A DNA stretch of 64,000 bases, taken from the NCBI RefSeq assembly GCF_001457025.1, contig NZ_KQ758599.1, forward strand, positions 868,001-932,000. The letters are read 5' to 3'. Source of the DNA: Pseudarthrobacter enclensis (GTDB taxonomy: Bacteria; Actinomycetota; Actinomycetes; Actinomycetales; Micrococcaceae). Of the stretch, positions 47,701 through 55,145 are shown piece after piece. Below the pieces are notes generated by a model. The model was not told the origin of the DNA. It did not search any database and saw only the letters and a program-made list of their open reading frames with translations. Positions within the stretch are counted from its first letter, which is position 1, and each line of letters starts with the position of its first letter. Position numbers and translations under genes: made by a program.

Positions 47701-47911
47701 GTTCGTGGACGAAGGCTTCGGCAGCCTGGACGAACAGGCGCTGGAACAGGTGATGGACGCCCTGGAAGGGTTGCGGGACGGCGGGCGCGTGGTGGGACTG
47801 GTCAGCCATGTGGGCGGAATGAAGCAGCGGATCGGTACCCAGCTGCAAGTGATCAAGCGGCGGAACGGATCAACACTCCGGATCTCCGAGACAGCGGATC
47901 CGGCGGCCTGA
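44756..47911 (+). CDS. sbcC: Exonuclease SbcCD, ATPase subunit C
   Basis: Rad50-like SMC-family ATPase of 1051 residues. Walker A is NGPTGAGKTSVLD near residue 40; two long coiled coils flank a zinc hook CAVCGSVDHP (Cys 558 and 561); the signature is LSGGESFMASLSLALG and Walker B is TLFVDEGFGSLD. The first coiled coil is interrupted near residues 362-412 by a Pro/Gly/Asp/Ser-rich low-complexity stretch with tandem 12-base repeats. Start is ATG 44756, overlapping sbcD; an in-frame extension to 44651 is shadow. Confidence 0.96.
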   Translation: MRIHRLLISGFGPFAGTEDIDFDELSGHGLFLLNGPTGAGKTSVLDAICFALYGSVPGARQDGKRLRSDHADPAREPSVTLEFSAQGRRFEVTRSPAWDKPSLRGKKGFTLQQAKTLLRERTDGAWVEKSARNDEAGAEITAVLGMDREQFTRVVMLPQGDFAAFLRSKATDRLDLLQKLFGTQRYEAVEQELSRQAQAAREDVAAVAAQLELLTARAEAEAAAVDLPSEGPPPAGDAQTRLDWMHAAVERRLEELTAAMEATEEVRRERALAVEQETGRRERRRRLQAARERQEAVLQAAPRLEELAERLSRHRQAEVLEGLLKNVDAANSKVQAAARGAESALAFLRLAAAQDPELAALDVDPGLDVPDGSPDGSPDNGPDVSGSAGPAPGAGPQRAAVASAVPSSAADELGRLRSLLAVVEARLPDEDRLKALHRRHSDLAGQQVELTSAVAELKARSTGLNSQRTELEAAVAPLEQLAGAAALRSKEAAAAAELLDVVRRHRAAVTARAGVQRRCDTAKAVMLEAKQQWLDLREERLSNAAAELAAKLAAGEPCAVCGSVDHPAPAAGGTGGPGLAQAEDAAHQAYEAADDAFTRVGAELAEAGQQVAVLAGQGGDTPEEEAQAAAVLARTAAAEADQAAAELAGIRRQLESIDQAITETADARATAESRLVQAESSLAEVAGQAQALDEALAGLRAGHPTLARRLKALEGSVSVLDKAVEAQELLDAAVARAAEAQAQLGEALPGAGFSTDEEARLQLLGSAEAARLQAEVRAGQDEAARVRELLAAEDIVRALDEQSEGFEPDDSRLAVLEEQAAGAREQARQADLAAGLASRCLASLAAIGKEYETLAGSAREPAERAQMLAGLADAAAGRGENTYRMSLNSYVLAARLEQVAIAASERLVAMSDGRYLLQHTDAKAARGAKSGLGLEVVDQWTGYRRDTSTLSGGESFMASLSLALGLADVVQQEAGGVEIETLFVDEGFGSLDEQALEQVMDALEGLRDGGRVVGLVSHVGGMKQRIGTQLQVIKRRNGSTLRISETADPAA

Positions 47912-48067
47912 CCCGGGCGGGGCCAGGCCGCCTGATTCCCGCCGCCCGGACGGTGCAGGCTCTGAGCCGGCCGCTGCGCCGGTACCCGCCTGCGCCGGAC
48001 GTGCCATGTGCAGGGCACGGCGTAGAATGGCTGGGTTACCGGGTTGCGCGCATCGGGAGGAGGGACG

Positions 48068-49429
48068 ATGCGCACGCTACGAACGAGCCCGGAATTGACT
48101 TCACATACCCCTTCTTCAACGTCTCCCGCCCCGCAGCCTTCCGCAGCCGTCTCCGTACCCCGGCCTGACGCCTCCGACGCCGCTGCCCGCACCAACACCG
48201 GACGGTTTGCCCGGCTTCCGCTGCTGGCGGGACGAAGCTTCATCCCCCTTGGACTGCTGGCCCGGCTTCCGCTGGCCATGCTGACGGTGGGCACGCTCAC
48301 CATGGTCACCTCCGTCAGCGGGTCCTACGCCGCCGGCGGGACAGCAGCAGGGGCGGTGGGAATCGGGTCGGCACTGGGCGCCCCGGTGCTGGGCTCCCTG
48401 GCCGACCGGCGGGGCCAACGGCCCGTGCTGCTGGCGGCCGCCGTCGTCAACACCATTGCCGTGGCCGCCCTGATCCTGGCAGCCGCGGCAGCCGGAACGT
48501 CAGGCGGACCCGTCGGCGCTGTCCTGGCTGCTGCACTGGTTGCCGGAGCCAGTTCGCCGCAGGTAGGCCCGCTGGCCCGTGTCCGGTGGATGGCCCTGGT
48601 GGCACGCGAACCCGCGGAGAACACGTCCCGCGACCTTGACACGGCATTGTCCTACGAAAGCACGGCAGACGAGATCACGTTCGTGCTGGGACCGGCGCTG
48701 GTGGGGATCCTGGCCAGCCTGGTGGCACCCTGGCTGCCCCTGGCGGTGGCTGCCGCCATGACGGTGGTCCTGGTGCCGGCCTTCGCCGTGCACCCTACCC
48801 ACCGTGCCGTCCGGCCCGCCGCCCGGAAGGCAGCGGGAATTAGGGGCCGCGGCCGGAAGTTCCCCGCCGCCGTCGCCCTGCCCGTAGTCGCCATGGTGTG
48901 CATGGGAACGTTCTTCGGCTCCACCCAGGCAGCCCTGAGTTCGTTTTCTGCCACGCTGGCCGGTTCCGAGATCGCCGGCCTGCTGTACGCGGCGATGGGC
49001 CTCAGCTCCGCGGCCGCTGCACTGTCGGTGGCCTACTGGCCGCGCACCTTCGCCCTTGCCTGGCGCTGGGCGGTGTCTGCAGGGCTGATGGCACTGCTGG
49101 CAGCGCTGCTCCTGCTGCCGGGTTCGCTCACCTCGATGGTGGTGGTCCTGCTCATCCTGGGGATACCGGTGGGCCCGGTGATGGTGACGGTGTTCACGGT
49201 GGGCGGGGTGCTGGCGCCCTCCGGGCGGCTGGGCACGGTCATGACCGCGCTGGCCAGCGGGATCGTGGCCGGCACGGCGCTGGGTTCTTCCATCGGCGGC
49301 CACCTCGCGCAGGACGGCGGCCACCACGCGGCGTTCCTGGTGCCGATCGCGGCAGCACTGGCCTTGGCGCTGCTGGGTGCAGCTGCCGCCGTCGTGCTGC
49401 GGAGGCGCCGCACCGACGCCCTGGCCTGA
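48068..49429 (+). CDS. MFS transporter
   Basis: A 453-residue major facilitator with twelve predicted helices after a ~50-residue polar Ser/Pro/Ala-rich N-terminus. The A-motif-like loop GSLADRRGQRPVLLAAA lies between helices 2 and 3, and a second in the C-terminal half. Substrate unknown; drug or metabolite efflux is common in this family. GGGAGG 9 bases before the ATG sets the start at 48068; a TAGAAT box at 48025-48030 is a possible -10 for a short leader. It converges on the IclR gene with matching C-terminal codons in an inverted repeat. Confidence 0.85.
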   Translation: MRTLRTSPELTSHTPSSTSPAPQPSAAVSVPRPDASDAAARTNTGRFARLPLLAGRSFIPLGLLARLPLAMLTVGTLTMVTSVSGSYAAGGTAAGAVGIGSALGAPVLGSLADRRGQRPVLLAAAVVNTIAVAALILAAAAAGTSGGPVGAVLAAALVAGASSPQVGPLARVRWMALVAREPAENTSRDLDTALSYESTADEITFVLGPALVGILASLVAPWLPLAVAAAMTVVLVPAFAVHPTHRAVRPAARKAAGIRGRGRKFPAAVALPVVAMVCMGTFFGSTQAALSSFSATLAGSEIAGLLYAAMGLSSAAAALSVAYWPRTFALAWRWAVSAGLMALLAALLLLPGSLTSMVVVLLILGIPVGPVMVTVFTVGGVLAPSGRLGTVMTALASGIVAGTALGSSIGGHLAQDGGHHAAFLVPIAAALALALLGAAAAVVLRRRRTDALA

Positions 49430-49465
49430 CCGGGGCCGCGGCGGGGGAAGGGGCGGTCAGGCCAG
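49421..49465. terminator. Inverted repeat spanning both convergent gene ends
   Basis: CTGGCCTGACC (49421-49431) and GGTCAGGCCAG (49455-49465) are exact 11-bp complements with a 23-base GC-rich loop. Each arm encodes the last Leu-Ala and the stop codon of one gene, so both transcripts can fold here. No U-run follows; termination is inferred. Confidence 0.5.
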
Positions 49466-50188
49466 CTGGGCCTGGATCCTGGCCGCGCTGTCCCTGATGG
49501 CCGCACCCACCGTTTCAGGGTCCTGGGTGGAGCGGATGTAGACGACAGCAAGGGCTGCCGGACGCCCGCCGGGAACCCGGACCGGGGCGGCCAGGGAGGA
49601 AACGCCGGCGATGACCTCGTCGTGGCTGGCCGAGTAGCCCCGCTCGCGGGCCTTCTGCGCCTCGGGCCGGTACGGGATGCCGGTTCCCAGCCGGTCCCAT
49701 TCGGCTTCCGTGAGGGCGGACTGGATGGCAATGCCGGGCGCCCCGGCGTTGATGGGGTGGCGGGTACCGGGCCGTTGGGCCACGGAAGCTCCGGAGTGGC
49801 GCGGTTCCACCGTGACAAGCGTGATGCAGTCATGGTGGTCCCACACCGCCACGAACGCGGTCATGTCCAGCGAATTGGCCAGTTGGGTGAGCTCGGGAAG
49901 GGCGGCACTTTGCAGGTTCCGGGACACTCCGCGGGCAAGGACCGCCAGGCCGGGCCCGGGCTGGACCCGGCCCGCATCGTCGCGGACCAGCAGGGAATGG
50001 TCCTCCAGGGTGCGCAGGATGCGGTAGGCCACCGAGCGGTGCACTCCCATGGCCTCGGCCAGTTCGGCGATCGTCAGCGGGCCCGGGGCGGCCGCGAGGA
50101 TCTCGAGGGCACGGATGCCGCGCGAAAGGGTCTGGGAGGGAGAAGCCTGCGGGGCCGCCTCAGCCTTGGCTGCTGCTGGAGGAGTCAT
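49457..50188 (-). CDS. IclR-family transcriptional regulator
   Basis: A 243-residue regulator with an N-terminal winged HTH (SRGIRALEILAAAPGPLTIAEL, then MGVHRSVAYRILRTLEDHSLL) and a C-terminal effector domain (DMTAFVAVWDHHDCITLVTVEP, GARGIAIQSAL-like, ARERGYSASHDEVIAG). I chose ATG 50188 (MTPP), with AGGATGG 5 bases upstream; ATG 50197 (MDSM) and 50236 are alternatives. Divergent from an MHS-type transporter gene, the usual target arrangement for an IclR repressor or activator of a catabolic permease. Confidence 0.9.
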   Translation of the reverse strand: MTPPAAAKAEAAPQASPSQTLSRGIRALEILAAAPGPLTIAELAEAMGVHRSVAYRILRTLEDHSLLVRDDAGRVQPGPGLAVLARGVSRNLQSAALPELTQLANSLDMTAFVAVWDHHDCITLVTVEPRHSGASVAQRPGTRHPINAGAPGIAIQSALTEAEWDRLGTGIPYRPEAQKARERGYSASHDEVIAGVSSLAAPVRVPGGRPAALAVVYIRSTQDPETVGAAIRDSAARIQAQLA

Positions 50189-50236
50189 GCTGTCCATCCT
50201 AGGTGGGAGCTCCGGGAGTGACCCTTGTCTCATCAC

Positions 50237-50432
50237 ACCCTACGCGCTAATGTCCTCATTACGAACTTGCGATTCGAATATAGAACTGATTCCCTCGCGG
50301 GTGATCTGATAAGTCGGCTGGATCCGTGTTCCGCATCACAAATCCGTAGTACCCTACTAACTAACTGACCGTTCTGTCGGTAATTATGAAGGCGTCGGGT
50401 GGCATTGCTGCCCAATAAACAATGGAGTTTCA
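50237..50432. promoter_or_regulatory. Divergent iclR / MHS-transporter control region
   Basis: A 196-base A/T-rich region. It contains CGAA-N7-TTCG (50262-50276), an IclR-like interrupted palindrome, and TGACCG-TTCTGT-CGGTAA (50366-50383), an inverted repeat of the type bound by TetR/other HTH regulators, preceded by tandem CTAA-type repeats. No clear SD or -35/-10 pair could be fixed for the transporter. Site identities are inferred. Confidence 0.45.
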
Positions 50433-51767
50433 ATGACCTCACCTTCCCAGGTGGATACGCTCTCCGGACCCAGCACGCGGCGGGAGGAACGCAAGGTCCT
50501 CGCCGGCACCCTCGTCGGCACCACGATCGAGTGGTACGACTTCTTTATCTTTGCCCAGCTGACGGCAACGCTGCTGTCCCCGCTGTTCCTGGCTCCGCTC
50601 AACGAGTCCAATCCCGGCCTGGCGCAGATCCTGTCCTTCGCGCTCATCGGCATCAGCTTCCTCTTCCGGCCGCTTGGCGCCGTGATCGCGGGCCACCTGG
50701 GGGACCGGCTCGGCCGCAAGGCAATGCTGGTGTTCACCCTGGTCATGATGGGTGCTGCCACGGCACTGATTGGCATGCTCCCCACGTACGCACAGATCGG
50801 CGCCTGGGCGCCGGTCCTGCTCATCCTGCTGCGCGTCATCCAGGGATTCTCCGCTGGTGGCGAGTGGGGCGGTGCGGCGCTGATGGCTGTCGAGCATGCG
50901 CCGCTGAACAAGCGCGGACTGTTCGGCGCCTATCCGCAGATCGGCGTCCCTGTCGGCATGATCCTGGCCACCGGCCTGCTCTTCTTCCTCAACAGCAGCA
51001 TGTCCAAGGAAGACTTCGCCGCCTGGGGCTGGCGCGTTCCGTTCCTGCTGTCCATCGTCCTGATCGTGGTGGGCTACCTGATCCGGCGCGCCGTGGCGGA
51101 GAGCCCGGTCTTCCAGGAGATGGCCCTGCGCAAGAAGGAAAGCAAGGCACCGCTGGGTGAACTCATCCGCAGCCACAAGCGGCCCGTGCTCTACTCCACG
51201 CTCATCTTCATCGGCAACAACGCGGCCGGCTACCTGCTGATCGCGTTCTTCATCTCCTACGCCACCCGCACCCTGAAGATGCCCACCCCGCAGGTCCTGC
51301 TGGCCACCACGCTCGCGTCCTTCGGCTGGCTCATCTTCACGCTGGTGGGCGGCTGGCTCTCCGACCGGATCGGCCGCGTCAAGACCTTCCTGATCGGCTA
51401 CGCCATCGTCTTCGCCTGGATGCTGCCCATGTTCGCCCTGATCGACACCAGGAACATCTGGCTCTACGGCGTGGCCCTGTTCGTGCTGACCGTGGGGCTC
51501 GGGCTCTCCTACGGCCCGATGTCAGCCATGTATGCGGAGATGTTCCCCGCCAACGTCCGCTACTCCGGCATCTCCATCGGCTACGCATTCGGTGCCATCC
51601 TGGGCGGTGCCTTCGCGGCCACCATCGCCGAGTCCCTGCTGCAGAGCACCAAGTGGGCCGGGTCCATCGGCATCTACATCATGGTGCTGTGCGTCATCTC
51701 GGCCATCGGCGTCATCCTCGCCAAGGAGACCAAGGGGCGTCCGCTGGGCGTCAGCAGCCACCACTAG
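50433..51767 (+). CDS. MHS-family MFS transporter (ProP/ShiA-like)
   Basis: A 444-residue symporter of the metabolite:H+ subfamily. Family features include the N-terminal VGTTIEWYDFFIFAQL, the loop GHLGDRLGRKAMLVFTLV, GFSAGGEWGGAALMAVEHAP and the second loop GGWLSDRIGRVKTFL. Probable substrates are organic acids, shikimate or betaine-like compounds. The adjacent divergent IclR gene suggests substrate-induced control, typical for aromatic or dicarboxylate uptake. A terminator follows 52 bases after the stop. Confidence 0.92.
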   Translation: MTSPSQVDTLSGPSTRREERKVLAGTLVGTTIEWYDFFIFAQLTATLLSPLFLAPLNESNPGLAQILSFALIGISFLFRPLGAVIAGHLGDRLGRKAMLVFTLVMMGAATALIGMLPTYAQIGAWAPVLLILLRVIQGFSAGGEWGGAALMAVEHAPLNKRGLFGAYPQIGVPVGMILATGLLFFLNSSMSKEDFAAWGWRVPFLLSIVLIVVGYLIRRAVAESPVFQEMALRKKESKAPLGELIRSHKRPVLYSTLIFIGNNAAGYLLIAFFISYATRTLKMPTPQVLLATTLASFGWLIFTLVGGWLSDRIGRVKTFLIGYAIVFAWMLPMFALIDTRNIWLYGVALFVLTVGLGLSYGPMSAMYAEMFPANVRYSGISIGYAFGAILGGAFAATIAESLLQSTKWAGSIGIYIMVLCVISAIGVILAKETKGRPLGVSSHH

Positions 51768-51818
51768 GCACCGCCCCGACGGCGGAAGCCGGCAGGGGAG
51801 CCCCGCAGGAATCCACGA

Positions 51819-51851
51819 CGGCGGGCCGGACCACAGCGGTCCGGCCCGCCG
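51819..51851. terminator. Bidirectional GC-rich terminator hairpin
   Basis: A 14-bp perfect stem around the loop ACAGC, with arms CGGCGGGCCGGACC (51819-51832) and GGTCCGGCCCGCCG (51838-51851). It separates the MHS transporter from the convergent phosphoribosyltransferase gene, whose stop is 3 bases downstream. Confidence 0.75.
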
Positions 51852-51853
51852 CC

Positions 51854-52519
51854 TCATGGGGTCAGGTAGCTGATGGCGTCGTCGTCCGTCAGCTGCTCGA
51901 AATGGCGGTAGAAGCTGCCCACCGCCCGGAACTTTCCCGGAACGTGCAGGCAGAAGACGGCGTCACACACGCGTTCCACGGAGGCCTCGGCGTCGATGGA
52001 CCCCACCGGAGCGGCGGCCGCCACCACAGCCGCGCCCCCTTCGCGGACCGCTTCGACGGCGGCACGCATGGTGGCGCCGGTGGCGAGCCCGTCGTCGACG
52101 AGCAGGACTGTCTTGCCGGCAAGGTTCAGCGACGCGCCGGGGTAGAGCGCGGCACGGCGCAGGAGTTCGGCACGTTCCCGTTCCTCGACCCCGTCCAGCC
52201 ATTCGCGCCGGACGCCGTGCTCGAGCACCCGGTCCAGGAGCGGTTTGTTGATCAGCCGGACAGTGCGCCCGCGGTCCCAGGCCAGGGCGCCGTAGGCTGT
52301 CTCCTCAAGGCCCGGTATGCCCAGTTTGCGGACCAGGACGGCCCCCAGGGGGAGGTATAGGGCCTTGGCCACGGCGGCGGCCACCGGTATCCCGCCGCGG
52401 GCCAGGCCAAGCACCACGGTGTTGGGCCGTTCCCTGAACTGCGGCAGCACGGCAGCCAGGCGTTCTCCCGCCTCGGTCCGGTCCTCGAATCGCGTACCCA
52501 TCTGCCCCTCCAGGCTCAT
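51854..52519 (-). CDS. Phosphoribosyltransferase family protein
   Basis: A 221-residue PRTase. The PRPP-binding loop VLLVDDGLATGATMRAAV is intact near residue 130 and the N-terminal hood region has LARGGIPVAAAVA, LPLGAVLVRKLGIPG. This class of free-standing PRTase is often annotated as a putative phosphoribosyltransferase of unknown substrate. ATG 52501 (MGTRFED) is an alternative start. It lies upstream of a terminator and has no same-strand gene within 80 bases. Confidence 0.87.
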   Translation of the reverse strand: MSLEGQMGTRFEDRTEAGERLAAVLPQFRERPNTVVLGLARGGIPVAAAVAKALYLPLGAVLVRKLGIPGLEETAYGALAWDRGRTVRLINKPLLDRVLEHGVRREWLDGVEERERAELLRRAALYPGASLNLAGKTVLLVDDGLATGATMRAAVEAVREGGAAVVAAAAPVGSIDAEASVERVCDAVFCLHVPGKFRAVGSFYRHFEQLTDDDAISYLTP

Positions 52520-52606
52520 ACGGCCCTCTGTTTCCAGCCTACCGCCGACGACGGGCAGGAGGCGCCGGCCTTTTTGCCTTGGCGGGCCCGGCCGGCGCCG
52601 GGCCGG

Positions 52607-53434
52607 TCAAACCGAAAGGAACGTGATGGCGGCCTGTTTGAAGGCCCGGCTGGTCACGGCGTTGGTGTGGTTGCGGCCGGGCAGGACCAGCTGTTCGGCC
52701 ATGGCGCCGGCACTGTTGGCCAGTTCGGCGAGTTTGGGGAGGCTGCCCAGCCGTTCGTCCTGGTCCCCGGCCACCAGGAGCATCGGAACGTGGGGTACCG
52801 CTTCGGCGGGATCGTACGGCTCATCCTTAATGGCTTCCACGAGGGTGAGCAGGGCGAAAATGTTGTTCGTGGGCAGCAGTTGCGCCATCTTCAGCAGGCG
52901 GGCGGTGGACTCGTCGGCGATCGGCGTCCCGTCCGCCAGGTAGTCCTGCGCGGCCCGCAGGTCGAATTCGGCCAGCGGGTCGGAGATGTTGGGGCCGCCC
53001 AGGACCAGGCGGTGCACCAGTTCGGGCTGCGTCGAGGCGAACTCCCAGGCGAGGCGGGACCCCAGAGAGTACCCCACGATGTCCAGTCCGCTGGAAGGGT
53101 CGCCCTCGTGCAGGGGCCGCGCGCCGGCGTCGAACGCGGCCTGCAGCAGGTCCGCGCGGATGCGGCTGGGGGAGTAGGAATCGCGGTCCTCGGGAGCACC
53201 GCTGCGGCCGTGGCCGGGCAGGTCCACGGTGATCACGCGTCGTCCGGCCTCCAGCAGGGCGGCCACCCACCCGGTGTCCTCCCAGTTGAGCTTGCCCGAG
53301 GAAGAGAAGCCGTGGAGCAGCAGCACGGGCCGCAGGCCGGCGTCGTCGGCGGGGTCGTGCACGGCTACGAACATTTGTGGATCGGTGCCCTCCACGGTGT
53401 GCGCCTGCTGTTGGCCGGTGTGCCTGCCGCTCAT
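52607..53434 (-). CDS. Alpha/beta-fold hydrolase
   Basis: A 275-residue hydrolase of unknown substrate. The oxyanion motif is LLLHGFSSSGKLNWED, the lid-preceding loop is VDLPGHGRSGAPED, the nucleophile is in IVGYSLGSRLAW, the acid is in VAGDQDERLG and the catalytic His in PGRNHTNAV, a complete Ser-Asp-His set. The ATG at 53434 has TGAGGA 8 bases upstream; ATG 53449 (MRTD) is possible and the frame runs to 53578. It follows the APC permease on the same strand. Confidence 0.85.
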   Translation of the reverse strand: MSGRHTGQQQAHTVEGTDPQMFVAVHDPADDAGLRPVLLLHGFSSSGKLNWEDTGWVAALLEAGRRVITVDLPGHGRSGAPEDRDSYSPSRIRADLLQAAFDAGARPLHEGDPSSGLDIVGYSLGSRLAWEFASTQPELVHRLVLGGPNISDPLAEFDLRAAQDYLADGTPIADESTARLLKMAQLLPTNNIFALLTLVEAIKDEPYDPAEAVPHVPMLLVAGDQDERLGSLPKLAELANSAGAMAEQLVLPGRNHTNAVTSRAFKQAAITFLSV

Positions 53435-53540
53435 GGTGTCAGTCCTCATCAACTCGAACACGGTGGGCGGCCTGGGCGCAGGGATTGCGCCGGCCGCCGA
53501 AGGTAGGCACCACTCTACCGGCCGGGCCGGTACGTCCGCG

Positions 53541-54920
53541 TCACCGCGAGGGCTGCCGGCGGCCACTGACGCGGGCACCGATGGCGCTGGCCAGGGCGAT
53601 TCCGGCGATCAGCGCAAAGGTGCTCAAAAGCTGGACCCGGCTGTCCTCGGCGCTGAAGCCGACCACGAAGATCAGCCCCAACAGGACCAGCCCCAGGATG
53701 GTCAGGGCCGGGAAGCCTTTCATCTTGAGCGGCAGCGGGGTGCCTTCCCGTGCCGCCCGGCGCCGGAGGATCAACTGGGACACCAGGGCGCTGCCCCACA
53801 CCACCAGGCAGGTGGAGCCCACGAGCTGGAACAAGGCAGGAAGGACCCGGTCAGGGAAGAGCAGTTCCAGGACGGTGGCAACAAAACCGAAGGCTACGGA
53901 GACGCCTACCGCCAGCATGGGCACCCCGGCGCCGCTGAGCCGGGTCAGGAAGGGCGGCGCTTCGCCGCGCTGGGCAAGCGAATAAGCCATCCTGGACGCG
54001 CCATACAGGTTGGCGTTGAGCGCGGACAGCAGGGCGACGACGGCGACCAGCGTGATCGCTGTGGCCGCACCGGGGATGCGGGCCGCGTCCAGCACCCCGG
54101 CAAAGGGGGACGCCAGGCCTTCCGAAGTGGCGGGGAGGACGGCGGCGATCACGAAGACGGAGCCGATGTAGAAGACCAGGATGCGCCAGACGACAGTGCG
54201 GATGGCCTTGCCGACGCTGCGCTCCGGGTCCTGGGTTTCGGCCGCCGCCACCGAGACGATTTCCGTGCCGCCGAAGGCGAAGATCACCACGAACAGGGCC
54301 GCGGCGATGCCGCCCAGGCCCTGCGGCGCGAAGTCGGTGGTGAGGTTGGCCAGGCCGGGGGAGGCCACATCCGGAAGGATGCCCAGGAGCAAGGCCGCGC
54401 CGACAGCCAGGAACAGCACGATCGCGGCAACCTTCAGGATGGCGAACCAGAACTCAAACTCGCCGAAGTTCCGGACACCGGCGAGGTTGATGGCCGTGAA
54501 GAGCACCATGAAGGCCAAGGACAACGCCCAGACGGGGACCGCCGGCCAGACGGTGTACAGCAGTCCGGCGGCACCGAGGGCCTCGGCGGCAATCACCACC
54601 ACCAGCTGCAGCCACCACAGCCAGCCGATGGTGGCCCCGGCGGTCCTGCCCAGGGCCCGTTCGGCGTAGACCGAAAAGGCTCCGCTGTTGGGCTGGGCCG
54701 CGGCCATTTCGCCCAGGGCCCACATCACCAGGATGATGAGCGTTCCCGCCACCAGGTAGGACACCAGCACGGCGGGACCGGCGGCCTGTATGCCTGCGCC
54801 GGAGCCAAGGAAGAGCCCGGCGCCAATGGCGCTGCCCAGTCCCATCATGGTCAGCTGCCGGGGACGGAGGGTGTGTCCCAGGTGGCGTTCGGAGAGGGGC
54901 GGGGCGGACTTCGACGTCAT
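53541..54920 (-). CDS. Amino acid permease (APC/AAT family)
   Basis: A 459-residue amino acid:H+ symporter with twelve predicted helices. The N-terminal GSAIGAGLFLGSGAGIQAAGPA motif of helix 1, GEMAAAQPNSGAFSVYAERALG in helix 3 region and EIVSVAAAETQDPERSV are characteristic of GABA/aromatic/Lys-type permeases. AAGGTCC precedes the ATG. Exact substrate unknown. Its promoter lies in the 225-base region shared with nrtR, and the hydrolase gene follows about 106 bases downstream. Confidence 0.92.
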   Translation of the reverse strand: MTSKSAPPLSERHLGHTLRPRQLTMMGLGSAIGAGLFLGSGAGIQAAGPAVLVSYLVAGTLIILVMWALGEMAAAQPNSGAFSVYAERALGRTAGATIGWLWWLQLVVVIAAEALGAAGLLYTVWPAVPVWALSLAFMVLFTAINLAGVRNFGEFEFWFAILKVAAIVLFLAVGAALLLGILPDVASPGLANLTTDFAPQGLGGIAAALFVVIFAFGGTEIVSVAAAETQDPERSVGKAIRTVVWRILVFYIGSVFVIAAVLPATSEGLASPFAGVLDAARIPGAATAITLVAVVALLSALNANLYGASRMAYSLAQRGEAPPFLTRLSGAGVPMLAVGVSVAFGFVATVLELLFPDRVLPALFQLVGSTCLVVWGSALVSQLILRRRAAREGTPLPLKMKGFPALTILGLVLLGLIFVVGFSAEDSRVQLLSTFALIAGIALASAIGARVSGRRQPSR

Positions 54921-55077
54921 GGTGCGGTTGGACCTTCTTGGGGTGTGGATGGAGGTGCCCTGTGGGACCTTCTGAATGTACCCCCTTCCGGAGGGCTGCG
55001 GTCACCACGGATCCCCGGGGCCGCTTCCTGCCAGGTCCGGACACATTTCCCAAAGCCGTCTCTCCGGTCGTATTATT

Positions 55078-55102
55078 AGTTTTAGTCAAATTGACTATAA
55101 CT
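55078..55102. promoter_or_regulatory. NrtR-type operator: 25-bp near-perfect palindrome
   Basis: AGTTTTAGTCAA-A-TTGACTATAACT has one mismatch in 12-bp arms and a perfect inner core TAGTCAA-A-TTGACTA (55083-55097). It lies 43 bases before nrtR and the nad operon and is the expected kind of site for autoregulation by the Nudix-related NAD regulator. A TATTAT sequence at 55071-55076 could be a -10 overlapped by the operator edge. Confidence 0.7.
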
Positions 55103-55145
55103 ACCGAGGCACCCCGGCAAGGGGCCGCCGGCGGCAAGGAAGGCG

